DNA of 64,000 bases, from NCBI GenBank assembly GCA_963169105.1, contig OY720634.1, forward strand, positions 151,721,584 through 151,785,583, in the 5' to 3' direction. The stretch's first letter is position 1; each line of letters opens with the position of its first letter. This document shows positions 1-10,857 of this stretch, piece after piece. The notes below the pieces were generated by a model. That model saw nothing but the letters and a program-made list of their open reading frames with translations. It was not told where the DNA came from and did no database searches. A program made the position numbers and the translations under genes. Origin of the DNA: Ceriagrion tenellum. Taxonomy: Eukaryota; Arthropoda; Insecta; Odonata; Coenagrionidae.

Positions 1-177
1 AGAATGCAGCCTCCGAGTCTCTGGTGGCTCCCAACTTAATCCCTCAAAAAGCTGTGAAACATGCTGGCTCGTAGCAGTTTTAACGAAGCGCGCTGGTTTC
101 CTATGCATTCTATTTATTAATCGAGTGACGTCTTTCTGTCTAGGGTCCCAAATGCTCATGTGGCGTTACTCCGCCAC
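1..177 (-). mobile_element. LINE family A fragment, 3' portion (copy A1, part 1)
   Basis: This stretch matches the 8.3-8.5 kb copy of the same LINE, which encodes the C-terminal end of a CR1/L2-like reverse transcriptase on the minus strand (the region with arginine-rich 'AARFVKNCYER' and 'LLEGLRWEPL' motifs). The frame is broken here. The fragment runs off the left edge of the window, so its 3' end is not seen. At about position 173 it is interrupted by the 5' end of an LTR retrotransposon and it resumes near 717. Similarity by eye is about 75-80%, so the copy is old. Confidence 0.7.
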
Positions 178-712
178 TGTGCTTACGCGTTGTCTCGGTG
201 GATCCGCTCTCGCCTCCCAAGCAGGCGGTCCGTGTTCGGGTCTCGGTGCCGGCAAACATGTTCTCGATTTTTCTCGGACACGTCTACTTAGATTGTTCTC
301 TAGAGTTCTGGTGCGGCATTCTATATGATTCCTCCATCTTCGCCACCTGCATACACGCCGCTTGTCCCGCCACTCACGGCAGTCTTGTACGAAGAGTTCT
401 CCAATAAACGCCTATTTTCAACACAGAAACGACTTTTCATTCCGCGCTGCCCACGCAAAATTGGTGACCCCTGACGACGGACAACACGACAACCTTCTTC
501 ACCGGCTTTCAGACTTCTATGGACATCATCGGGCATCTCTGCGCATTTCCCACGGCATTCCGCGGACCACTTTGTCGAACTAGCAGCGTCTACAAGCAAC
601 CATGGCAGACGCGGAGCAATTCGCCAAACTTCACAACACATCCAACAACTAGCAGCTCTCCAGCAGCTGCACCAACAGGCTCTGCAACAACAAGAACAGC
701 AGGCAGCAGCTA
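173..712 (+). mobile_element. CsRn1-like Ty3/gypsy 5' end (LTR, primer site, start of gag) inserted in LINE A1
   Basis: The insertion separates two parts of a LINE that are contiguous at 8.4-8.5 kb. It contains an LTR-like segment (about 178-460, starting TGTGC, with AATAAA near 403), then a primer-binding site starting TGGTGACCCC at about 464, then a leader and a Gln/Ala-rich Gag start at 602. The ten-base primer site matches the complement of the 3' end of tRNA-Trp, the primer typical of the CsRn1 clade of Ty3/gypsy elements. The Gag frame is shifted after about ten codons and stops, and no protease or polymerase follows. ACTCC occurs at 168-172 and 713-717 and could be the target duplication, although the element is then cut inside gag, which is unusual. 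The LTR boundaries are approximate. Confidence 0.6.
464..480 (+). other. Primer-binding site resembling tRNA-Trp complement
   Basis: TGGTGACCCC is followed by TGACG. The first ten bases equal the complement of the CCA-bearing 3' end of tRNA-Trp. The site lies directly after the LTR-like segment, where reverse transcription would be primed. Its later bases diverge from the tRNA. Confidence 0.55.
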
Positions 713-716
713 ACTC

Positions 717-1155
717 CGTATTCGAGGAGTGGCACTAGAGCAAAGTTGCACCTCTCTTTCACTGTTTAATCCGAAACCCTTCCTGCTGCACACGTGTTGA
801 ATCCTAGTTTATTTATTGCACAGCCGCACACATTTTCCGTGTTCCACATTATAGGGTGATTCCCAGGTATTTGACGTTATCTGAAGACTAAATGTTTACT
901 CCACCCACAGAGTAGATATGGCGTCGATTTGTCGACTTCCGCAAGCAGTGTGCTGCGGTGAATTAACCAAGATTTAGTTCTAGCCCCCACTCCTAGCACC
1001 ATGAAAGAATGTTATCACTCCCCATTGCCGAGTACTACTCCCTTCAAACTGGTATATTGTTAGCAATGTTTGCAATTTAAACCCTCCGATATGCTATCAA
1101 TTTATGAACAAAATGTTGGCATATTCCCCTACACTGTAGTCGCCGAATTGTGAAT
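717..1155 (-). mobile_element. LINE family A fragment (copy A1, part 2)
   Basis: This part continues LINE A1 beyond the LTR insertion. Segments match the 8.48-8.65 kb copy and, in reverse complement, the 38.55-38.95 kb copy; examples are the shared blocks around 'ccatatctac', the 'gggtggagtaaac' block and the 'caatttatgaac' block near 1096. It covers the reverse-transcriptase thumb region and upstream sequence. Frameshifts and stops are frequent. Confidence 0.65.
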
Positions 1156-2700
1156 AGCCTCCACACCTGGCACCACGAATAAACGATACTTAGGTCCGAT
1201 GATGGACCTTATAAGTCCGCATCTTCGCCGATTACGCGGTAGACAGCAAATATTCTTAGTTTGCTGTCAACTCGAGAATGTAGTCATTCATATAAATATT
1301 GAATAAAAGGGGGTCGAGTGATGTGAAGTATGTTGCGACATGTCGGTTGTAATTCCATGGGTTATAAGCGGACGAGCGCGCCGAGTTTGAATCCCGACAG
1401 AGGCGAAGATTTCTAAGGGGAATCTGGATCCCTAATTGGTTTCTTTGTGGAGGGTACTCGGAGTGCAGTCCTCCGTCCGTCGGGTGGGATGTCATCTACA
1501 TTGGCCTTGAGGCGACTTTCGTCAAGTGTGGGCTTAAGTGGAGGCCCTCCCTCCAGTCCCCCGAGTAGCCCATCTTTCGCTTACCCATCCGACCTCTTCT
1601 CAACGGAGCCACCGGCTAGATATATTCCGACTATTCAAGCAAGGTCCTTATATATATAGATATACCCTATAATCTACATTATTCAGGGAAATATACGTGG
1701 ATCTTTGCCCCTGTGACCATGATTGAATTATGGAGTTGGATGCATTGTTTACCACTTTCCTGAAGTCGAACGGGAGGTATCAGACCAAAAGTCCAAGTGA
1801 ATCCTAAAGCCGCTTAGTATTGTCGGTCAGATCAAAAAAATGCATGGCATTACCTCAATTATAAAGGGAAATATATGTGGATCTTTGTGCCCGTGTCACC
1901 CCTTCATTTTCATGTAGAATTTGTACTCCGCCAAAAATTAGACCCAAGATGGCGGATTACATTGGGAAAGTGCGTGTCATGACCCAGGTATAAGGACCTT
2001 GTATTCAAGATTCCTGGAGGGAATAAAATCGCCTTGAATTAAGTACTGCTTGAATGTCTCCCCCACCGAGAGCAACGGAATCATTAGCACTGCCACCTCT
2101 TCTTTACGGAACAAAGCAGATCCAGATTCCGCAAACAGCCAACACATTATCCAATCATTCGGCGAATGCACGTCCCCGCCGGTTCCTCGGATCAAATTTC
2201 GCCCGAGAACGGTGTGATATTCCGTGTCGAGGGTGTGACTCACGCGGCACAGCGATTCGTCCGGAAAACATAAAAAATGAAGCACGAAATGACCAATTTT
2301 CCAAATTGTATGGCTGAGAAGTAGGAGTTCACGATTTCACGGGAGTGGCGCTCGGAGCAGAGGAGAAACCGCGCCTTCATAGAGACGAAAAGTATAAATC
2401 TTTCACCACTCGTGATTTTCCGCGAACTTCTCTGAATTACCCAGCAAGCCCTAACCTCTTATTACGAATGAAGATATTCATGCCCGCCGACAATACGGAG
2501 ATGAAATACTCAGAAAGTGCCACGAGAAAAATCGGCCTGGGATGGCATCACAGAAAGAAATTCCCGTTGCGGACCGAAATTTTTGTGTGGAAATTTCTGC
2601 TCTAAATACGAGTCAAGTGTGTGAAATTGCATGGACAGCGAAAAATGTATTACAATTGATTTTCGGGACAGGTTGTGAATCCCTCAGACTTTATTCCTAG
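1156..2700. other. Stretch without recognisable gene
   Basis: No coding signal is visible. A box-B-like TTTGAATCC at about 1385-1394 could be the remains of a tRNA-derived SINE running to about 1500. A phrase of about 25 bases around 'gggaaatata.gtggatcttt' occurs at about 1686 and again at about 1866, both on the plus strand, so part of the stretch may be a small dispersed or duplicated repeat. Confidence 0.4.
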
Positions 2701-3045
2701 AGGTGTGTGTTTGAAATCACTCGGAATGATTTTGAACAGTAAGCGAAGGGGTCACGTGGTGTACAATTACGAAGAGTTCGAGATTTTGGTGTATTCAAAC
2801 CGCGCGTAAATATCTATCGCAGCTCTCCCGATCGAGTATTTCTCGCGGGAAATTCGTGGAATGGAGTTGAATATCGCGATCAGAGACAAAATTAACAACA
2901 TTTAAGACACTTGAGGTATCTATCCGTATGGGTAAAACTCACCAAAGTCTCCAACCGTTCGTTATTGTACCACGTGACTCCTTAGCAACGTATTCGGAAT
3001 CATTCCGAGTTGTTTCATAAACGCACTGTCAGGGGTCTCTGGTGG
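2690..3045. repeat. Imperfect inverted repeat (foldback)
   Basis: The arm at about 2722-2800 matches, in reverse complement, the arm at about 2938-3012. Shared blocks include CTCGGAATGATT, GTCACGTGGT and GAGACTTTGGTG (GAGATTTTGGTG in the left arm). Identity is roughly 75-80% and similarity seems to extend weakly beyond both arms. The loop is about 140 bp. It is probably an old foldback transposon or an inverted pair of one repeat. Confidence 0.55.
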
Positions 3046-4985
3046 GAGGTGTTGGAACACGTGGGTGACTGATTTTTCTGATTCTCGATTGCGATATACC
3101 TTCCACGTCACAAACTTAAATATGCTCATATTATCATTGAAAATATGACCTTTGTCGATACCGTAACGCAAAAACTTCCACACTTTATGCAATGCCCAGC
3201 TAATTTCGACGAGGCCCTTGAAGAGGCTATAACAAAAACTGTGAAGGGTGTAACCGCGTGTCTGAACATGGAAAAGACACGAAATTTTGAAGAAATTGCA
3301 AAATAAATAAAAGAAACATGGAGTTATTGAGAAAATAGAATGGTGGTCCTCGGTTCCCAGAAACGCGTCGTGAAAAACTCCTAAGGTGGGAAACGGAGAG
3401 ACGTTATTTTCTAAACACCCTCCACGTTAGGCATCGAATTTAAGACTGTGGCTGTCCTTCCCTCCTTCCTCATTTGATTTCCGTGTTCAACGGACTCATT
3501 TGAACATGCGATTGCGATTTTTTCGATTAATTTATTTCGGTGCATTTCTTCTGCGGCATTTAACTTGCCATGATAAATTATAAACACTAGGTTTTACGGT
3601 AGAAATACCAGAATAATGACAGATTGATGGCAGAATGAATACGTCGAAAATAGTTGAGGATCGAAGGATTTAGTTTCGAATATTATCGATATTTTGAGAA
3701 TATACTTAATCGTTCGGGCGCTTTAGGTCTCTTCCTCGTTGAAATTTCTTTTAGAAAAAATCGACATAATTCTGTCAATGCGCTAGATACCCGAAAGTTA
3801 ACCAGCGTACGAGCGCAGTCATCAAGTAAGTTTAGCTGGTGTAAGCGACCCTGCCGGATGTTTGTCCACCGCTTTGAGAACCTTTCTGCGAGTTGGGGAT
3901 GAAACTTCGAAGTTTTCTGGAACGTTCCGCGGACCAAGTTCCGCGCTGTTCAGATATTCATAATTTGATGAACTCCATCCTCTCTAAGTGCGCATTCACA
4001 CGCGCAAGCGTTTCGACCTTGTCGCGATCGCGCAGTATACGTGCGAAGCGCGTGTATGGTTCAAGGATGGACGAATTCGTGCCGACATCTATCGGCGAAT
4101 GTATACATATATGTAAAAAAAGTCAGTCTCTGCTTACGCATAGCTTATATTGGCACGGGAGCTTTTTTATAGGGCGCGCACGAGGGCGAATGGACTGGGA
4201 TGATCTCAACGCCGGGTTAAAAAAAAAGGATTAAGTTAACGTGGGCGTCACCAACCGTTAGCATCAATCATCACTTGCGTTTCTTAATTGCCAAAGATAA
4301 AGGCGTCCATTCGCTCTCGTACCGCGTGCGGGCGCGGCCGGATCGCTTTTGATCAAGGAAAAAACCTCTCGGGAGGAGTGCTTCGCTTCAAGAGGTGTCG
4401 CCAGTTTACAGCAAACGTTTTGTCCTTTGGCACGTTCAGACAATTCAGGGACGCACGTAATGTAGTGGTTGAGCGGGTAATCGGCCACATAAATCAAGGT
4501 TTTTCGACTCCCAGGATGGACGTGGGTCGCCCGACGCGGGAAATCATTCCAGCGTCAGGTGGTTGATGTGGAACAGTCGAGGGTAGGATGGAGTAGGCAT
4601 AAACAGGGGTTCAGAAACTACCAGAGCTACTCCTCTCATTCACTTCCTGCCCCCAAGCCATTTGCCCTTCTCGTCCCCCTCCCCCAATCTTTATCGCACG
4701 GAGGGGGTGAGGGGTGATTGGATGGATGGATAGAGGGGGGTGGGGGAGAAAATGAGAGGGAAGACGAAGAGTCGCCGTGGGTGGCATTGGCATGAAAGGC
4801 GGCTGCTGTGCACATGGGAATGGGGAGAGGGGGTTGACGGGCCCACCGGACGTGAGCTGAGGCTGCCATCCGATAGATTAAGGCATGCACCTTCGTGCGT
4901 GGATACAATAGAGACGGTTAGTTATCTCCAGAGCAATCCCCAGACGTGTGACGTCAGACAAGGCACGGCATAATACCGATAAAAT
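3046..4985. other. Stretch without recognisable gene; G-rich block near 4,680-4,850
   Basis: There is no supported coding sequence. From about 4,670 to 4,850 the plus strand is rich in G runs and carries a short GGAT repeat, and from about 4,000 to 4,350 CpG is frequent. Short open frames here have biased composition and no domain resemblance. Confidence 0.4.
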
Positions 4986-4987
4986 CC

Positions 4988-5582
4988 GAGTCAAAAATTC
5001 ATATTCATCTCTGAAATAAATTTCGTACCGAGAGATACTGAAGAGATTTTAATCTTTTTAACGGATGTTGCAGTTTATTTAAGAGAATTGACATTACAGA
5101 TACAATGGCGTCAATGAAGATTAATTATCCAGTATTGAACTAGTGTTGCCGCGAGACTACACTTGTGGTCAAGTCTCGTTCTCCGTCAACTACGGTTTCG
5201 TTAAATAAACCTTAGAGCCGGAATGGTCAAGGACGAAACTCACGACATGGCCAAAACTTCATAAAAACTGGGAAAAATAACTAAGATTATTTCATAATCA
5301 TCTCTGAAATAAATTTTGTATCAAGAGACACTGAGGCAATTTTAATCTTTTCAACAAATATTGCAGTTTATTCAAGAGAATTGACATTACAGATACAAAG
5401 GAATTAATGAAGATTAATTATCCATGTATTTAACTAGTGTTGCCGCGAGACTAGACGTGTGGTCAAGTCTCGTTCTCCGTCAACTACGGTCTCGTTTTAT
5501 AAACCTCAGAGTCCGATTGGTCAAGGACGAAACTCACGACGTGGCCAGAACTTTATAAGAACTGGGAAAAATAACTAAGATA
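4988..5582 (+). repeat. Direct tandem duplication, unit about 295 bp, two copies
   Basis: Unit 1 (about 4988-5284) and unit 2 (about 5285-5582) align along their full length by eye at about 85-90%. Shared blocks include 'catctctgaaataaattt', 'gagaattgacattacagata', 'tgttgccgcgagacta', 'gtctcgttctccgtcaacta' and 'gaaaaataactaagat'. Each unit contains GGTCAAGGACGAAACTCACG. No coding frame is conserved. It may be a two-unit satellite fragment or tandem promoter-type repeats of an LTR. Confidence 0.85.
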
Positions 5583-6697
5583 CCCATCGATATTCAATTA
5601 TCATGAAAATAAATGAAATGATAATGTGGTGTCCATACACTGAAAAGTCGAAATCAATGAAGCAAAATCAAAATCGTGTTATTTCCACTTTATCTATACA
5701 TAATATAACTCTTTATATACATTAACTAAACAATTAGGATATAGTAAACAATGTTCATGGTTTATTACGAAGTAAATAGGACGCAGTGACGTTCCTGCGG
5801 TTGGACTAAATACTTCGCACAAAATCATAACGTGGGATTCATTGAATTTTCAGCTCAATTGGTTGGTGATATAGCAAATCGGATCGCATCGTATCGATAT
5901 TTATGGCACAAGAACGACGCACGTGAGCGATACATTCGCCATTATACCGGAAGTCATTCGAGCGCTAGTAACTTCAAGCACTGTCACGGAAGCTCATTCA
6001 TTGATCAAGTCAGTACATAATTTGAAGTAACTATTCACTACTAAAATATAATGATCAAAAGTCAAGTTACCTGTGGGTTATCATGATTTGCAGAATCATG
6101 TCCAGCCCCCAGTTCGCATCTAAGCTGGATCTTTGCTAACCGTTAATTGTATGAGAAACGGAGTTCTTAAAATACCATCAAATGAAAAGAAATTACATCC
6201 GCAAAAATGAAATCATAGCCTCGGAAATTAGCATTTGCTCGTTAAAACAATAAAATCCACGGGGTGGGGTGGTTACTCATAGAACTTGTGTCGAATAGCG
6301 TCGTGTTGGCGCTTCCCCATCCGTTTGTGTCGCCAGACGTGAGTTGACACAAGAAAACTGAGTTTGAAGAAAAAAAAGGACAGCGCAATTCGACACAACA
6401 CCATACTTCAGCGCCTCTATTACTTCATTTGCTTCGTGTTTTTACGCGACATTTTTAATACTTTGCCTAACACTAGAATCATATCAGATCTTATTACACT
6501 ATTTAAAATCGTGAATTTCATTTGCATGAGTCCCGACCGTTTCCCTTGTGTTCGCTTCCGTATGCATACTCAAATCAACTAGCTCTTTAGATAACTTTTT
6601 TGTTAACTCTTTGCCATCCAATTACCTGCATAACTTTGGTGTGCAGAATATCATAGCTTCTATTATAAATGAAATATGTTTTCGGTATCTCATTCTT

Positions 6698-6728
6698 CTG
6701 ACGAAGCTCACAGTACGAGAAGCGAAAC
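6698..6728 (+). other. Degenerate hammerhead-like motif (Penelope-type)
   Basis: CTGACGA is followed by a short AGCTC...GAGAAGC arm pair and GAAACGT. The order core-stem-GAAAC matches the better copies at 10.9, 43.4 and 59.0 kb. The stem is weak here. This could be chance or a decayed terminal copy of a Penelope-like element. Confidence 0.3.
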
Positions 6729-7641
6729 GTTGAGTTCAAAATGATTATACGCCCTGAAAACTTCATTTATTTAAAAGTGTATCACCCTCATTCGCCGATT
6801 CCATCGACTTAATAACAGATATTTAAATCACAGCAATTCAGTAATTATAAAATCGATTAACGATATAAATAACATGTGAAGGTCAATATTTGTCTACTCT
6901 TCGTTTAAATTACTATTTACCTCATGTCTTAATTTTTGTATTGATTCGAGCACATAATTTCTACAACTCGTTTAAAATATTATCTACATTGATCTAAGAG
7001 TGTATTTACATACTAAAAATTGGACTTTGCTTATAAGTATTACGATAAAAAATTGAGGTTTTTAAGGTGTGACTATTTTTAAACTACTATACAGAGTAAA
7101 GGAAAAGAAGTACTTAGAGAGAAAGCCGTGCATTTCTAGCGAATTCGTTTAAAATATTTAAGGTAAAGGCTTTTCATTTTCTCAGTGCGTAATCCGCAGA
7201 GTAATATCTTTATGTATTTACACACAAATAAATTACCATATTTTATTATTAGTGTTTCTTTTGAGCTTCAAAATTGACCAATCAGATGATAATGCAGCGA
7301 TTTGTTTAGATCGACAAGATTTACCTTTAAAAAAAGTGCCAACAACATGCACCAATCACTATCCGCTGTGAAATTCATTTGCCATTCTACATTCGAGAAG
7401 ACACTGGCTGACTCTATTTCTGAAAACTAAACGCTGAGTCACTTGAATGGACCCTATGTGCAATAACCACGGACATATGTACCATTTCCAAGTACATTGT
7501 ACTCAGCCATTTCCGTCAAATATCTGCATAGTTTATGCATTCATAATAATTTTTTCACCTCAAGGAGCGAACACATTATTTAAAATATCTCACCAGTTAA
7601 AATAGTTTCTATATATCTCAAACTTGTTGATTTTTCAAACC

Positions 7642-7700
7642 CTGAAGATACAAAACTAAATTCGAGAAACCTTGGCAAGGGGTATTTAAAATTGTTTCAT
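7642..7700 (+). repeat. Degenerate hammerhead-like motif plus flank, shared with 50.87 kb
   Basis: CTGAAGATA, then CGAGAAAC and GGTATTTAAAA, align with the segment starting at 50,866 (CTGAAGATG ... CGCGAAAC ... GGTATTTTACA). The shared flank shows that the two are copies of one repeat. Stem pairing is poor in both. Confidence 0.45.
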
Positions 7701-7991
7701 TGGAGACCAACTCTCCAGTAGCATTTTTAAGTATAAAAATTGTCAAAACTTACCCTCATTAAAATTTACAGAAACAATTGACAATCTCAATGGCTGAAAG
7801 ACAGTCAAGAGCGATAACAACATGATTCCTGCTTAAGGCTACGCGCCCCAAAAGGGCCTTAACCCGCTGCTCGAGGGCGCTCGTGTTCACTAACACGTCC
7901 ACATAAACAATCTACAGTCACCAATTAAAACACGAATTATGAGCGGCCTGTATTGTGCAAAAAGGATTTTGCTTATCATGAGGTACCTTAT

Positions 7992-8660
7992 ATCAATCTA
8001 CATCTACATAATACCCTGCAAGCCGCCACATGGGCGTGTGGCAGGGGGTGTTAGGTCACCAGCCGTGTAAAGGTGTAAGTTTTTTGGAGATGAAATGGTG
8101 ACATGTATTATAGGAGTGTATATAGTGGAGCTCAATTTTTATTGAGGTCTCTTATTGTTCGCGGAAAGAACGAGTTTTTGTACCTGTTCGGCAGTGTATC
8201 TCTCTTTCTTTTATCGCATCTGTCAGACCTAGAGACGAAGTGAGGAGTTATGATAATAGTCTCTACGTCGCTCTGAAAAATATCGGTTCTGAATTTCTCA
8301 AGCAACCTAAGCCAAGCGTGTAGCCTCCGAGTATCTAGGGGCTCCCACCTTAATCCCTCTAAAAGTTGTGAGACACTATATGTACGCTCGTAGCAATTTT
8401 TAACGAAGCGCGCTGCTTTCATTTGTATTTTATCATTTTTTTAGTCAAATCTTCCCAAATGCTCGCGGCGTATTCGAGATGTGGCCTAACCAGAGCGAAG
8501 TAGCATCTCTCTTTGACTTTTCATCCGAGGACCTTCCTATTATACGTTTAACAAAACCTAGTTTCTTTAATGCTGTGCCACATATGCTTTTTATGTGTAA
8601 TCCCCACGGTATATCAGAAGATATCAATGAAGTCATTTTAAATGCCGATTGCTGACCGGC
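7992..8660 (-). mobile_element. LINE family A, 5'-truncated copy with 3' end (copy A2)
   Basis: On the minus strand this encodes the C-terminal end of a non-LTR reverse transcriptase of CR1/L2 type. One open segment (8422-8132) has the 'AARFVKNCYERTYSVSQLL' start and the LRWEPLDTRRLHAWLRLLEKF block that closes such proteins. Upstream, a second segment carries SSDIPWGLHIKSICGTALKK, typical of the region after the YXDD domain. A frameshift lies between them. The 3' untranslated part (about 7995-8130) ends in a short ACATCT/AGATGT hexamer repeat, a terminal microsatellite like that of CR1-type elements. Only the last 0.67 kb is present, as expected of a 5'-truncated LINE. Confidence 0.8.
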
Positions 8661-9295
8661 CATTCCTCGGGGAAGAGTGGAAACACAAGAGATAGCGTGG
8701 AAAAGATGAACTTAAAAAGTGTAGCAATGTGTGCAGTTAGCCCTCTCAAGGAAATTGAACTAGTCCCGTTATTCTGGCGGAGCGAACAACGATCGCTCCC
8801 TCGCAGATCAGAAAGCAGCTCGGACCGATTACCAGTCAAGTCACTCGTCGTGAATACAATGATAAAAAAAAGTTGGCCGAAAGTTCTTGGGCGTCGATGA
8901 TCTAAGAATACGACATCGATGTCCGCATTTTGGGCTGATAACACGAGTGGGGAGGGAATTGGGGGGAGGGGATGAGGGGGAGGGGCAGAGGCCACGAGAA
9001 GCAACCTCGTGAGCAATATCGCAGCTATCTAGAGAGACGAATGAATTTTCGCGTCACGCTCCTTCCCAGAATGCAAAGCCCCTCCCTTGCCTCCCCCACC
9101 CCCACTCCCTGGAGGCGTCGATAAGAGCGAGGCTCACGAGCAGAGCTGAGCTGAGCTGAGGTCGACAGCGAGCGAAACGAATCGCCCGGAGATGAGCACT
9201 CGCCGAGAGCTTTCACCACTTCCCACATGTAGAAATAATGTGCTTGCTCTTGTGTTACGGACGAGCACAGCAACAAAACCAGCGAAAAGCTTTTG
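8661..9295. other. Stretch without recognisable gene; G-rich and CpG-containing
   Basis: A run of G-tracts lies at about 8,950-8,990 and a short GAGCT repeat at about 9,143-9,160. Open frames here have no domain resemblance. Confidence 0.35.
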
Positions 9296-9830
9296 TTAAG
9301 GTCGTAGGAAGACTAATCGTGATTTATTGAGTGCATATTTCAATAGCTTATGAAATACGCTAAAAAAAACTCTTTATTCGCACTTCACTTAAGTAAATCT
9401 TTTTATAAGATGGAAATAACTATATATATAATTGATGCAATGATTATATTCTTTTAAATTCGTCTTTATTAAAACACTGATTTGACTTGAGTTTACAGCC
9501 CGGAATTCGAAATTTAAGCAACAATTATATACACGTGTATCGTGCGTTCTTAACTCGGGATAAGACATTGACATTTGTCAGAAACCGTCGTAATTATAGG
9601 AGACACAATATTTCGGAAAAATCTGCATACATCTAATCGAATTATTTAGTAGATTACATCTAGTATTTTAGGGCTACGCGTTCAAATAGAATTAAACAGC
9701 CAAGAAAACAAAGAAGTTTCATGCGATTTTTTTCGCTGTTGCCTACGCGCATTACTAATGTGTACACGTATGCAAAGTTTCACGCAAATCTGCCCATAAC
9801 AGAAAATCGCTCCAACCATCTTAACACGGA
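9296..9830 (+). repeat. Dispersed repeat family Q, copy 1
   Basis: It aligns with 18,085-18,635 and in part with about 57,000-57,260. Shared blocks include 'ttgagtgcatatt', 'gaaatttaagca', 'ctaatcgaattattt', 'atgcaaagtttcac' and 'aaaatcgctccaacca'. No coding frame is conserved, so it is probably a non-autonomous element or long UTR. Identity is about 65-75% by eye and the ends are uncertain. Confidence 0.6.
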
Positions 9831-10197
9831 GCTTCTACCGCTACGCCTCGATTTCCATCAGATGCTGGAGCACACCGCGAGACCGCCAGAGATCCCTATC
9901 TGACGCGCAAAATAATTCAAAATAGAGGTATTCGTTCGGGAAATTTTTTCTTCGAGTTTGTAGACTAAAATCAGGAAGAGAAGCAAAAAACGAAGTAACG
10001 CAATATAGACCTTGGCAACGTGGATAGAACACAACACTGGTCCCGCACCGAATTCGTGATAAACCGACGTTCAAAAGGTACATTTCCATGATTGCCCCCA
10101 TTTCATTTGGATAAATTTAAAAAAAATCTTAGCCTGGGGAATGCTAGCAACTAAACTGAGCTTACGATTTTATTATTCTTACTTGTTGGATTGTTAG

Positions 10198-10411
10198 TTG
10201 GGGGAGCCTTCGTCAGGAGTTCGGGCACCTAGACCTTTAGTGGTCCTTTGTGCCTACCCCATTTTAACCTGCCTGCCACATACAGACAGGGGACAAGAGC
10301 GCCACGGTAAAGGTATGACTGGTCACCCATCCAACCCTCGTCTGGGCCTATCATTGCTTAACTTCAGCGATCTTACGGGAACTGGTGTTTCAATGAGGCT
10401 AGGCCCTTGCC
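10198..10411 (-). mobile_element. 5S rRNA-derived SINE (SINE3-like) or 5S pseudogene
   Basis: Read on the minus strand, 10411-10321 follows 5S rRNA from near its 5' end through the internal promoter. Recognisable parts are the GAAGTTAAGCA A-box region and the GGATGGGTGACC C-box region, with the GATCGCTGAAG segment between; spacing is close to that of 5S. Divergence is about 30%, so it is not a working 5S gene. The minus-strand sequence continues for over 100 bases downstream (to about 10,198) without resembling the 5S 3' end, which suggests a SINE3-type element with a 5S promoter head rather than a plain pseudogene. Confidence 0.7.
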
Positions 10412-10857
10412 CTATTCTCCTTACTTACGAATAATATTACAAGTCTATGAAGACTTGGAATATTATTGTTATGCGTTGAATCTGCAAAAATATGAAGTTC
10501 AAATCTAACGACAAAAAAACCAACTGTATCCAGGGTAGATTTGGCCATGCATTTGGGTTACCTGCGATCAATCCATGGAGTTCCTAAGCCAACATACGGA
10601 GGTGCACCAGCTGATGACAAGGCAGAAAATACACACAGCACTGTCCGATCCGTCCAATGTAGCCAGCCAAAACTCTAATGCTCAATTTCTGCGAAGTTTT
10701 AAACCATTTCTCTCTTCTGGAGAAAAAATTGAATGCATTTTTTAAAAAATACTGCATATTTTCCTCCCTTGAGATGGCCAATGTGTGAATTCCTTCCTGG
10801 CACTGATTCTATTAACACACCGTTTTTGTTAGAATGTAACCCCGTAATAGGCTTTCC
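10412..10857. other. Stretch without recognisable gene
   Basis: I see no coding signal, RNA gene or repeat here. Confidence 0.4.

Larger units (their letters stand above)
5583..7990. other. AT-rich stretch without recognisable gene
   Basis: The sequence is strongly AT-rich with frequent stops in all frames. Apart from the two degenerate hammerhead-like motifs annotated separately (6698 and 7642), I see no gene or clear repeat. Confidence 0.4.

Noticed and set aside
2962..3192. 76-residue minus-strand frame with charged, protein-like composition
   Set aside because: It overlaps the inverted repeat and shows no recognisable domain or splice context.
10321..10411. Functional 5S rRNA gene
   Set aside because: About 30% divergence from 5S and no matching 3' part.
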